Part shown: positions 1-5,780 of the stretch, piece by piece
How the letters are laid out: the number at the start of each line of letters is the position of its first letter
Numbering within the stretch: position 1 is the first letter of the stretch
Assembly: GCA_020630035.1 (NCBI GenBank)
Contig: JAHDCB010000109.1
Coordinates: 1 to 5,780, forward strand
Source of the DNA: Gammaproteobacteria bacterium
GTDB lineage: Bacteria > Pseudomonadota > Gammaproteobacteria > Chromatiales > Chromatiaceae
Length of the DNA: 5,780 nucleotides
Direction: 5' to 3'
Notes under the pieces: generated by a model
Seen by the model: only the letters and a program-made list of their open reading frames with translations
What the model was told of the DNA's origin: nothing
Databases searched by the model: none
Position numbers and translations under genes: made by a program

Positions 1-8
1 GTCTGGTA

Positions 9-938
9 ATGCAGTCGATGGCAGAACGTGATGGCCTGATCTGGTTTGATGGTGAGTTGGTGGACTGGCGTGCAGCGAATATTCATGTGCTGACCCATAC
101 ATTACATTACGGCATGGGTGTATTTGAAGGTGTACGAGCCTATGCAACAGAACAGGGCCCGGCTATTTTTCGCCTGGCTGACCACACCCGCCGGCTGTTC
201 GATTCGGCACATATTCTGGGCATCCCGGCACCTTACAGTCAGCATGAGATCAATGCCGCGCACCAGTCGATGATGCGCGCCAACGGCCTGCAGTCCGCCT
301 ATTTCCGACCCATGTTTTTTTATGGTGCCGAGGGGATGGGGTTACGTGCAGATAATTTGCAGACACATGCCACAGTCGCTGCCTGGGAATGGGGCTCTTA
401 TCTGGGTGAAGACAATATGACCCGTGGCATCCGGGTGCGTGTTTCTTCCTTTACCCGACATCATGTGAATGCGACCATGTGTCGGGCGAAGGCCAACGGC
501 AACTATATGAATTCCATGATGGCGCTGAAGGAGGCCCTGGATACGGGTTATGACGAAGCACTATTATTGGATGCACACGGCTTTGTGATGGAAGGATCCG
601 GTGAAAATGTGTTTATTGTCCGCGATGGTGTTATTTTCACTCCAGACCTGACCTCGGCGCTGGACGGTATCACGCGGCGCACAGTGATGCAGTTAGCACA
701 AGAGGCTGGTTACCCGGTGATTGAAAAACGCATCACACGTGATGAAGTCTATATTGCTGATGAGGTCTTTTTCACTGGCACCGCCGCAGAAGTCACGCCG
801 GTACGTGAAGTGGATGGTCGCACCATTGGTGCCGGTGGACGCGGGCCAGTGACTGAACAACTGCAAACCCGTTATTTTGATGTGGTGCATGGACGTAGTA
901 CGGCGCATCATCACTGGTTAACCTGGCTGGAGTCATAA
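9..938 (+). CDS. ilvE: Branched-chain amino acid aminotransferase (IlvE, class IV PLP enzyme)
   Basis: Cytoplasmic PLP enzyme that interconverts leucine, isoleucine and valine with their 2-oxo acids, using glutamate/2-oxoglutarate; it is the last step of branched-chain amino acid synthesis. The protein is 309 residues, the usual family length. Visible family landmarks are the N-terminal IWFDGELVDW, HTLHYGMGVFEGVRAY at about 30-45, the PLP-binding lysine K161 in AKANGNY, the EGSGEN phosphate/cofactor motif at 195-200 (E195), GITRRTVMQLA at 220-230, and FFTGTAAEVTPVREVDG at 254-270. The C-terminus ends in HHWLTWLES, like the KWGWL ending of enterobacterial IlvE. The start is uncertain: ATG at 9 gives MQSMAERDG, resembling the MSMADRDG start of many relatives, while ATG at 18 gives MAERDG. 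The reading frame is open to the left edge and a ribosome site for the first ATG would fall at or outside it. The next gene follows after three bases, suggesting co-transcription. Function is very likely; the exact start is not settled. Confidence 0.95.
   Translation: MQSMAERDGLIWFDGELVDWRAANIHVLTHTLHYGMGVFEGVRAYATEQGPAIFRLADHTRRLFDSAHILGIPAPYSQHEINAAHQSMMRANGLQSAYFRPMFFYGAEGMGLRADNLQTHATVAAWEWGSYLGEDNMTRGIRVRVSSFTRHHVNATMCRAKANGNYMNSMMALKEALDTGYDEALLLDAHGFVMEGSGENVFIVRDGVIFTPDLTSALDGITRRTVMQLAQEAGYPVIEKRITRDEVYIADEVFFTGTAAEVTPVREVDGRTIGAGGRGPVTEQLQTRYFDVVHGRSTAHHHWLTWLES
929..932 (+). promoter_or_regulatory. Ribosome binding site of the zinc-finger gene, inside ilvE
   Basis: GGAG sits nine bases before the ATG at 942 and lies within the final codons of ilvE. 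This fixes the start of the small gene and implies translational coupling. It is a seen motif; its use is inferred. Confidence 0.55.
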
Positions 939-941
939 CCT

Positions 942-1127
942 ATGCAACCCTCCGTCACTCAGGTCACACCTGCGGACTTACCCCTTAGTTGCCCGGCGCC
1001 AGATGCTGAAGTCTGGGCGATGCATCCACGGGTATTTCTGCCATTTGAGCAGTCGAACCAGGCAATCTGCCCGTATTGTGGTGCCGTCTATCAGCTAGTG
1101 GATAAAGTGGATGCTGATGCTGTATGA
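942..1127 (+). CDS. Small CHCC zinc-finger domain protein
   Basis: This 61-residue protein has a complete CHCC zinc-binding pattern: C17 (in LPLSCPAP), H28 (in AMHPRVFLP), and C43/C46 (in CPYCGAVY), with spacing C-x10-H-x14-C-x2-C. The pattern and the surrounding HPRVFLP and CPYCG.VY match the zf-CHCC family, which also includes the zinc-binding region of the mitochondrial complex I subunit NDUFS6. The role of the small bacterial members is not established and I do not assign one. The ATG lies three bases after the ilvE stop, with GGAG at 929-932 inside the end of ilvE at good spacing, so translation is probably coupled to ilvE. It is full length for the family and ends in an acidic, non-conserved tail. 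Sequence resemblance and operon position make it a real gene despite its size. Confidence 0.88.
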   Translation: MQPSVTQVTPADLPLSCPAPDAEVWAMHPRVFLPFEQSNQAICPYCGAVYQLVDKVDADAV

Positions 1128-1132
1128 TGAAA

Positions 1133-1146
1133 ACCTGGTAACAGGT
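1133..1146 (+). other. Small hairpin after the zinc-finger gene, possible weak terminator
   Basis: ACCTG and CAGGT form a perfect 5-bp stem around a GTAA loop a few bases after the stop at 1127. Only a short CTTT follows, so it is a poor intrinsic terminator. It might slow or attenuate read-through from ilvE into the next gene, or be chance. No other structure is obvious in the 54-base gap before the RAYT gene. Confidence 0.25.
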
Positions 1147-1166
1147 CTTTAAGCACAAGGTTCTTT

Positions 1167-1172
1167 GGAGGA
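1167..1172 (+). promoter_or_regulatory. Strong ribosome binding site of the RAYT gene
   Basis: GGAGGA is a near-consensus Shine-Dalgarno sequence ten bases before the ATG at 1182. It fixes the start of the transposase-like protein (MARPLRLEF, the usual N-terminus of this family) and suggests that the gene is, or was, well translated. Confidence 0.75.
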
Positions 1173-1181
1173 TCAATCAAC

Positions 1182-2027
1182 ATGGCAAGACCACTCAGGC
1201 TGGAGTTCTCCGGCGCTTTGTACCACGTCACCTCCCGAGGTAACGGGCGCAATCCGATTTTTGAATCTGACCAGGACCGGACAAACTTTCTGCAGGTGTT
1301 GCATGAAGTCTGCAACCACTTTAACTGGCTGTGCTATGCCTATTGCCTGTTAGATAATCATTACCATCTGCTGTTTGAAACGCCACAGCCCAACCTGGCA
1401 AAAGGGATGCGTCAACTGAATGGCGTGTATACCCAGCGTTTTAATCGCGCCAACAACCTGGCAGGGCACGTCTTCCAGGGCCGCTACAAGGCGATCCTGG
1501 TCGATAAGGAGCCGCTGTTCTTACCAGTTGCACGACATATTGTGCTGAATCCGGTGCGTATCGGTGCTACGGACTCTGTGGATAACTGGGTGTGGAGCAG
1601 CTACCCGGCCACTGCCGGTACCATCAGCAAACCCATCTGGTTGGCATCTGACCTGTTGCTACAAAAGTTCAGCGAAGATCCCCAACAAGCCAGACAGCGT
1701 TACATCAAATTTGTCCAGTCCGGAGTAGATCAGCCTTCTATCTGGAATCATCTGCGACATCAGGTCTATCTGGGCAACGACCAGTTCGTCGTCAGAATGC
1801 AGTCGCTGATTGATAAAGACAAACCATTGGATGAAATTCCACTGGCACAACGTCGCCCACCGGCCAAACCAATCAGTGAGTATGAACGCCAGGCACAAGA
1901 CCGCAATGAAGCGATCGTGTTGGCCTATGCAAGTGGTGGCTATACCCTGAAAGAAGTCGGTGATTATTTCAAGCTGCACTATTCAACAGTTAGTGGCATC
2001 GTGCGCAACAGCCGCATCAAGGGCTGA
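1182..2027 (+). CDS. REP-associated tyrosine transposase-like protein (RAYT, Y1/HUH family) with C-terminal HTH
   Basis: The 281-residue protein belongs to the Y1 transposase superfamily (IS200/IS605-like nuclease fold) in its RAYT branch. In order: MARPLRLEFSGALYHVTSRG (1-20), the opening strand of the fold; DNHYHLLFE with the metal-binding HUH pair H60 and H62; YTQRFNRAN and GHVFQGRYKAILVD (83-108); then RHIVLNPVRIG (118-128). A linker leads to a C-terminal domain at about 235-276 whose YTLKEVGDYFKLHYSTVSGIVR (254-275) reads as a helix-turn-helix. Family members cut and rejoin single-stranded DNA at REP palindromes and are usually single-copy, domesticated genes rather than mobile elements. 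Oddity: relatives have Tyr four residues before the N of LNPVR (as in RYIxLNPVR), which aligns with E. coli TnpA-REP Y115; here the residue is H119, codon CAT at 1536-1538, so strand cleavage may be lost. The frame is intact, the ribosome site strong and a terminator follows, so the gene looks maintained. No clear REP palindromes flank it within the window. Confidence 0.9.
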   Translation: MARPLRLEFSGALYHVTSRGNGRNPIFESDQDRTNFLQVLHEVCNHFNWLCYAYCLLDNHYHLLFETPQPNLAKGMRQLNGVYTQRFNRANNLAGHVFQGRYKAILVDKEPLFLPVARHIVLNPVRIGATDSVDNWVWSSYPATAGTISKPIWLASDLLLQKFSEDPQQARQRYIKFVQSGVDQPSIWNHLRHQVYLGNDQFVVRMQSLIDKDKPLDEIPLAQRRPPAKPISEYERQAQDRNEAIVLAYASGGYTLKEVGDYFKLHYSTVSGIVRNSRIKG

Positions 2028-2062
2028 AGCCCGGTTGCCACCAGTTATTTATCAGCAGAACG

Positions 2063-2097
2063 AAAAAGCCCGTGTCGCAAAGCGATACGGGCTTTTT
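2063..2097. terminator. Bidirectional intrinsic terminator between the convergent RAYT and cytochrome genes
   Basis: A 16-base left arm (2063-2078) and right arm (2082-2097) pair around an AAA loop with a single G-T wobble. The arms begin with AAAAAGCCCG and end with CGGGCTTTTT, so each strand reads a GC-rich stem ending in a U-run. It lies 35 bases after the RAYT stop and 42 bases beyond the cytochrome stop on the other strand, as expected for a terminator shared by two converging transcripts. Confidence 0.93.
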
Positions 2098-2100
2098 ATG

Positions 2101-2116
2101 GTCTGACAGATCAGAC
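2101..2116. repeat. Short perfect inverted repeat next to the terminator
   Basis: GTCTGA and TCAGAC pair perfectly around a CAGA loop, directly beside the main terminator and on the cytochrome side. On the - strand it precedes the terminator and may be an auxiliary 3'-end hairpin. No U-run of its own. It is too small to assign as a REP element. Confidence 0.35.
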
Positions 2117-2139
2117 TAATTTCAGTCTACAGAGGCACC

Positions 2140-4263
2140 CTACAGGCTCTTCAGATACTCAACCAGAGCCATACGCTGCTCATGGTCGAGCGGCGGCAAG
2201 ATTTTGCCATTTGGCAGGGGCATCTTACCCGCAGCATATTCATGCCCCTGATTGCCATTGCCCGGCAAACTGGTATCAAAGGTAAAGCCATGCGCATAAC
2301 CGCTGGACTTAAAGCCCACCTTTTCTACATCCAGTTCACGTGAACCCACCAGGAATTTTTTTGGCCGCTGGTCAGCCGGCAGCAGCAGGTCATATAAGGT
2401 AGGAACCGATCCATTATGTAGATAAGGCGCACTAGCCCAGACACCATTCAGTGGTCGTGCCTTGTAAGATAGCAGCGGATTATAGGGTGCCTTCGGGCTG
2501 CCTAACGGGTAGTCACCTTGTTTTAACGAGGCCTTTGCCTCATTTTTGCTGAGTGCACTACCGATATCCATGATCATTTCCAAACCCTTGTAAAGCGAGT
2601 TGGTATCCGGGTCCGGACTACCCACAACACCCATCGCACCCAGCTTGAGGAGTGCCGCAACCGGCATTGTTTCCTGCACCACCAGGTTGCCACTACCCGC
2701 CTCAACATACAGATTCTGCAAAAAGCCGGATTTGCCAGTGTAATTGACACTATTCAGCGCCATCTGCGGGTCAGTACCAACCTTGTTGATATCCGACATA
2801 TAGGCCACAACCTTGCGATGCGGGTCATCACGGTCAATATCATGGTGACAGGCAACACAATATTGTTCGTACAATTTACGTCCTGCGGCTACTTTTTGTG
2901 CGTCCAGTGCGGGCAGGATATCCTGCAGATTCGGGTCTTCCCAGCTCGGTGACTTCAATGTGGCCAGCTGCTGCTCCATTTTGACCAGATTGTGTTTATC
3001 CACTGAGGTTTTAAAACGAATCAACTGATCTTTAGTAGGCTCGCCGAACAGACTACACTGGCCAGTAATACGCGCCGCCAGGTCACATTCATCATCCAGG
3101 TACCAGTCCAACGTGCCAAATACCCCGATCACTTCACCCACATTACGACCCAGGGAGCCAGGCCCGGCATTCGCCGTAGTACCATTCCATTGTACGAAGT
3201 CATGTTGTGGAATATCCCAGATCACCGGATAACTGACTGGCGCATTCGGGGAGTTGTACACAGCATCACGCAGATACCGCACCATAATCCGCAACGCACC
3301 AAATCTGCTTTTACCGTTTTTCTGCAGGGTGGTAAATATCTTGCGCATTACTGCTTCGCGGTTGGCAGCAGTCAGAAGTTCGCTGGTCTCGGCGACAATC
3401 TGTTCCGCCTGCCCCGGCAGAATACCCGGCATCTCACGAATAACTTCACGTAGTTGCTCCCGGGTTAACAGATGCTCAATCGTACGATTAAAGATCCGTC
3501 CGAACGCGTCCAGACGACCGTGGCCATAATTGACCCGGTGAGAGCCGTTATAACTCCGATTAATGCTGTTATATAAACTCAACCGTAAGGCGTAGGTGTA
3601 CAAATCCTGCCGAATTTGCTGAGGACCAGAATAAGCATCACCGGCCAGCACCTGATCAGCAAATCGGTTGAATTTTGCCTCATCCTGTAAGGTTGCATTC
3701 ATGGCCTTGGCCAACCCTTCCAGAAAGCCCACCATATCAGCCATCGGAATACCACCATCAATTCTGATCGCGGTACCCTGATAGTTGACCTGACCCGTGT
3801 GGCACGCCGCACAGGTCAGGCCAACATAATGCCGCCCCTGATAGGTGTCTCTGACAAACCCCAGCGGCAAACCATCCGGGTTGCTGTGAGTCGCCTTCTG
3901 CACCAGATAACGATAATCGTTGATATTCGCCGCATCGCGGAATAATGTCTCTGACCCGGCTTGCTCCAGATGCAGGAAAAAATCATACGGCAGCATATTC
4001 GAGCCTTGTGTCGTGTTATAAAACCACAAGCTTTCAACGGCACCCCAGCCCTGATCTGCCGGATAAATAACCTGGGTGTAGGCATCACCCATCGCATCCG
4101 GCTGCGCCATACCACTGGTCAAAGCACCACGGTCCGGATCACTATCCGCATATTCCAGGCTATGACGTACTTTCCCGATCACAAAGACCAGAGCAACTAT
4201 GACTACCAATATAATCATTATTGGCAACAACCCTCTGCGTAACCAGCCTACCTGATTTTTCAT
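2140..4263 (-). CDS. Membrane-anchored di-haem c-type cytochrome, RoxA-like / di-haem peroxidase-like family
   Basis: The protein is 707 residues from ATG at 4261-4263. A basic start (MKNQVGWLRRG) is followed by one hydrophobic segment at about 12-29 with no evident signal-peptidase site, so it is probably tethered to the inner membrane with the rest in the periplasm. There are two haem c motifs: CAACH (C151, C154, H155) and CVACH (C469, C472, H473). Other landmarks are YGHGRLDAFGRIFN (about 246-259), VSYPVIWDIPQHDFVQWNG (about 343-361), the peroxidase-like APYLHNGSVPTLYDLL (about 612-627) and FDTSLPGNGNQGHEY (about 662-676), a signature of RoxA-like di-haem cytochromes. RoxA is a rubber-cleaving dioxygenase and relatives include MauG and bacterial cytochrome c peroxidases, but most members have no known substrate and I do not assign one. 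The only other cysteines, C393 and C403, could form a disulfide. The frame stays open to 4410, but that extension is antisense to rapA and lacks a ribosome site. The family is secure; the reaction is unknown. Confidence 0.88.
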   Translation of the reverse strand: MKNQVGWLRRGLLPIMIILVVIVALVFVIGKVRHSLEYADSDPDRGALTSGMAQPDAMGDAYTQVIYPADQGWGAVESLWFYNTTQGSNMLPYDFFLHLEQAGSETLFRDAANINDYRYLVQKATHSNPDGLPLGFVRDTYQGRHYVGLTCAACHTGQVNYQGTAIRIDGGIPMADMVGFLEGLAKAMNATLQDEAKFNRFADQVLAGDAYSGPQQIRQDLYTYALRLSLYNSINRSYNGSHRVNYGHGRLDAFGRIFNRTIEHLLTREQLREVIREMPGILPGQAEQIVAETSELLTAANREAVMRKIFTTLQKNGKSRFGALRIMVRYLRDAVYNSPNAPVSYPVIWDIPQHDFVQWNGTTANAGPGSLGRNVGEVIGVFGTLDWYLDDECDLAARITGQCSLFGEPTKDQLIRFKTSVDKHNLVKMEQQLATLKSPSWEDPNLQDILPALDAQKVAAGRKLYEQYCVACHHDIDRDDPHRKVVAYMSDINKVGTDPQMALNSVNYTGKSGFLQNLYVEAGSGNLVVQETMPVAALLKLGAMGVVGSPDPDTNSLYKGLEMIMDIGSALSKNEAKASLKQGDYPLGSPKAPYNPLLSYKARPLNGVWASAPYLHNGSVPTLYDLLLPADQRPKKFLVGSRELDVEKVGFKSSGYAHGFTFDTSLPGNGNQGHEYAAGKMPLPNGKILPPLDHEQRMALVEYLKSL
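4210..4215 (+). promoter_or_regulatory. Candidate -10 box for rapA inside the cytochrome gene
   Basis: A perfect TATAAT lies 73 bases before the rapA ATG, on the rapA strand, within the codons for the cytochrome's membrane anchor. I see no good -35 hexamer at 16-18 bp spacing and no TG extension. The sequence encodes aliphatic residues on the other strand (Ile and Val codons), which can produce such a match by chance. It is offered only because rapA's promoter has to be near here. Confidence 0.2.
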
Positions 4264-4271
4264 ACTATTCA

Positions 4272-4275
4272 CTCC
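4272..4275 (-). promoter_or_regulatory. Ribosome binding site that sets the cytochrome start
   Basis: On the - strand GGAG (within CACGGAGTGAATAGT) lies eight bases before the ATG at 4263. It supports this start over the upstream in-frame ATG at 4410, which would add 49 residues of non-family sequence before the membrane anchor. Confidence 0.75.
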
Positions 4276-4280
4276 GTGAG
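4276..4280 (+). promoter_or_regulatory. Weak ribosome binding site of rapA
   Basis: GTGAG lies eight bases before the ATG at 4289. It is a poor match to the Shine-Dalgarno consensus and is followed by an AT-rich TTTTATTT. It sits beside the - strand ribosome site of the divergent cytochrome gene. Confidence 0.35.
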
Positions 4281-4288
4281 TTTTATTT

Positions 4289-5780
4289 ATGTTTTTACCT
4301 GGCCAACGTTGGATCAGTGAAGCCGAACCAGACCATGGTATTGGTGTCGTGATTTCAGTTGATGTACGTACGGTGCAGATTGCCTTCACCACCAGCCGTG
4401 TACAACGCACCTATGCCACCCGCAACGCGCCGTTATTACGGGTTCAATTTGAGGCCGGCGACATCATTGAGGATGAGGCAGGCCGCACACTAACCGTCAC
4501 ACAGGTCGATATACGTGACGGCCTGTTGTGTTATCAATGTTGTACAGAAAGCGATCAAGTTGTCACGGTACCGGAACGGCAACTCTCAGATCAGCTCCCG
4601 CTGAGCCGTCCATACGACAAACTCATGTTAGGCCGCTTAGATGCAGATCATTGGTTTCAACTGCGATACCAGACCTGGCAACAACTACAGGCTAACTGGT
4701 GCTCACCCGTATTCGGCCTGAATGGCCCACGTGTCGCACTGATTCCACATCAGTTATATATCGCACATCAGGTAGCCAACCGGCTATCACCCCGGGTACT
4801 ACTGGCAGACGAGGTCGGTCTGGGTAAAACCATTGAAGCGGGCCTGATCATGCACCGCTTATTACTATCTGAGCGGGTGCAACGCGTGCTGTTGGTGGTA
4901 CCAGAGGCATTGATTCATCAATGGCTGGTCGAAATGTTACGCCGCTTTAACCTGCACTTCACATTGTTTGATGATGAACGCTTTCTGCAACCAGGCAAAG
5001 GTAACCCGTTTCAGGCCAGCCAGCGCGTACTGTGCAGCCTGGAATTTCTGACCAGTTCAGCTCGTGTGGCGCGAGCGGCCCTGGCAGGCGAATGGGATCT
5101 GCTGGTAGTCGATGAAGCACATCACCTGGTCTGGACACCGGAAGAGTCCACGCTAGCGTACGATTTTGTAGCTGCACTGGCTGAAAGTATCTCCAGTGTA
5201 TTACTGCTGACGGCAACCCCGGAACAGTCCGGTAAGGCCGGGCATTTTGCCCGGCTGCGCCTGCTGGACCCACAAAGATTTCACGATTATGCGCATTTTC
5301 TGGCTGAAGAACAAGCCTATCAGCCAGTCGCGCAACTGGCCACCGCATTACTAGCCGGGCAAGACTTAACCACAACACAACACACTCTACTCGCAGAACT
5401 GCTGCATGAAGTTCCGGACAACAACCAGGCAGCGATTCAGCAACTGCTGGATCAGCATGGTACCGGACGTCTGCTGTTCCGCAATACCCGCCAGGTTATT
5501 CAGGGCTTTCCGGGGCGTCGGGTACACCACTACCCGCTCGCGCTACCAGGCGACTACCTTAAACATAAAGAAGACCTGACGCCTGAGATGCATTATCCGC
5601 GTAAATGGTGTCGGATAGATAACCGCGTCTCCTGGTTGACAGACCAGTTACGCGCACTAGCGCCCGCCAAGGTATTGGTCATCTGCTCACGAGCACAGAC
5701 AGTGATCAGCCTGCGACGTTATCTGCTGGACGTTATCGGCCTGCCTGTCACGATGTTTCATGAAGAAATGGACATCGTTG
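4289..5780 (+). CDS. rapA: RNA polymerase-associated ATPase RapA (HepA), N-terminal part, runs off the right edge
   Basis: RapA is a SNF2/SWI2-family ATPase that binds RNA polymerase and helps recycle it from stalled or post-termination complexes. The frame from ATG 4289 is open for 497 codons to the edge, about half of the E. coli protein (968 residues as I recall). The start MFLPGQRWISEAE matches E. coli MPFTLGQRWISDTE. The N-terminal part (about 1-107) corresponds to the two Tudor-like polymerase-binding domains. Next come RVALIPHQLYIAH (148-160), Walker A DEVGLGKT (174-181, K180), VPEALIHQWLVEMLRRFNL (204-222), the Walker B box DEAHH (275-279), LLLTATPEQ (305-313) and HFARLRLLDP (319-328). 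RLLFRNTR (394-401) and KVLVICSRAQ (461-470) open the second helicase lobe, and the last visible residues (FHEEMDIV) match E. coli FHEGMSII. The linker before RVSWL appears about 20 residues shorter than in E. coli. It is divergent from the cytochrome gene with only 25 bp between start codons. No frameshift is visible. Confidence 0.96.
   Translation, partial: MFLPGQRWISEAEPDHGIGVVISVDVRTVQIAFTTSRVQRTYATRNAPLLRVQFEAGDIIEDEAGRTLTVTQVDIRDGLLCYQCCTESDQVVTVPERQLSDQLPLSRPYDKLMLGRLDADHWFQLRYQTWQQLQANWCSPVFGLNGPRVALIPHQLYIAHQVANRLSPRVLLADEVGLGKTIEAGLIMHRLLLSERVQRVLLVVPEALIHQWLVEMLRRFNLHFTLFDDERFLQPGKGNPFQASQRVLCSLEFLTSSARVARAALAGEWDLLVVDEAHHLVWTPEESTLAYDFVAALAESISSVLLLTATPEQSGKAGHFARLRLLDPQRFHDYAHFLAEEQAYQPVAQLATALLAGQDLTTTQHTLLAELLHEVPDNNQAAIQQLLDQHGTGRLLFRNTRQVIQGFPGRRVHHYPLALPGDYLKHKEDLTPEMHYPRKWCRIDNRVSWLTDQLRALAPAKVLVICSRAQTVISLRRYLLDVIGLPVTMFHEEMDIV

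Noticed and set aside
1165..1353. Alternative short frame starting at TTG 1165
   Set aside because: Out of frame with the RAYT gene, and its start overlaps that gene's ribosome site; no conserved features.
1659..1979. 106-codon open frame on the - strand
   Set aside because: Antisense to the RAYT linker and HTH region; no family features or ribosome site.
1182..2027. A mobile IS200/IS605 insertion sequence
   Set aside because: The protein is RAYT-type with an added HTH, there is no tnpB/iscB partner, and no recognisable subterminal hairpin ends or target tetranucleotide are visible at both sides.
3190..3529. Two overlapping + strand open frames of about 90 codons
   Set aside because: Antisense shadows of the cytochrome's inter-haem region; composition follows that gene's codons.
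3816..4242. Open frames of 99 codons (- strand) and 93 codons (+ strand) near the cytochrome N-terminus
   Set aside because: Other-frame shadows of the membrane anchor and first haem region; no independent support.
4303..4312. Perfect 10-bp palindrome CCAACGTTGG just inside rapA, possible operator for the divergent genes
   Set aside because: It encodes the conserved GQRW start of RapA, so codon constraint explains it; there is no second copy nearby.
4264..4410. N-terminal extension of the cytochrome to an ATG at 4410 (49 extra residues)
   Set aside because: It is antisense to the conserved start of rapA, precedes the membrane anchor with unrelated sequence, and lacks a ribosome site; ATG 4263 has one.
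4959..5378. 139-codon open frame on the - strand
   Set aside because: Lies wholly antisense to the conserved ATPase domain of rapA and has no recognisable domain.

Overview
The window looks like chromosomal DNA from a gammaproteobacterium. The rightmost gene is a close match to RapA, a family largely confined to Gammaproteobacteria. The left end has IlvE followed by a tiny CHCC zinc-finger protein, an arrangement also familiar from that class. Base composition is moderate and codon use looks even across the window. I see no CRISPR array, rRNA or tRNA, and no insertion sequence with recognisable ends.

Layout, left to right. (1) Positions 9-1127, + strand: ilvE (branched-chain aminotransferase) and, three bases later, a 61-residue CHCC zinc-finger protein; together they look like one operon. 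(2) Positions 1182-2027, + strand: a RAYT-type (REP-associated tyrosine transposase) Y1/HUH protein with a C-terminal helix-turn-helix. Its HUH motif is intact, but the position expected to hold the catalytic tyrosine reads as histidine. (3) Positions 2028-2139: a short convergent intergenic region with a strong, nearly symmetrical terminator hairpin that can serve both strands. (4) Positions 2140-4263, - strand: a membrane-anchored, periplasmic di-haem c-type cytochrome of the RoxA-like / di-haem peroxidase-like family. (5) Position 4289 to the right edge, + strand: the first 497 codons of rapA, the RNA-polymerase-recycling SNF2 ATPase; it runs out of the window.

The genes do not form one pathway. 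IlvE is amino-acid metabolism, the cytochrome is a periplasmic redox enzyme of unknown substrate, RapA is transcription housekeeping, and the RAYT is a domesticated transposase relative. Most of the window is ordinary. Three points deserve a second look: the Tyr-to-His change in the RAYT, the 25-bp gap between the divergent cytochrome and rapA start codons (so each promoter must lie within the other gene's coding region or extremely close to it), and the unknown substrate of the anchored RoxA-like cytochrome. I found no convincing evidence of a new multi-gene system.
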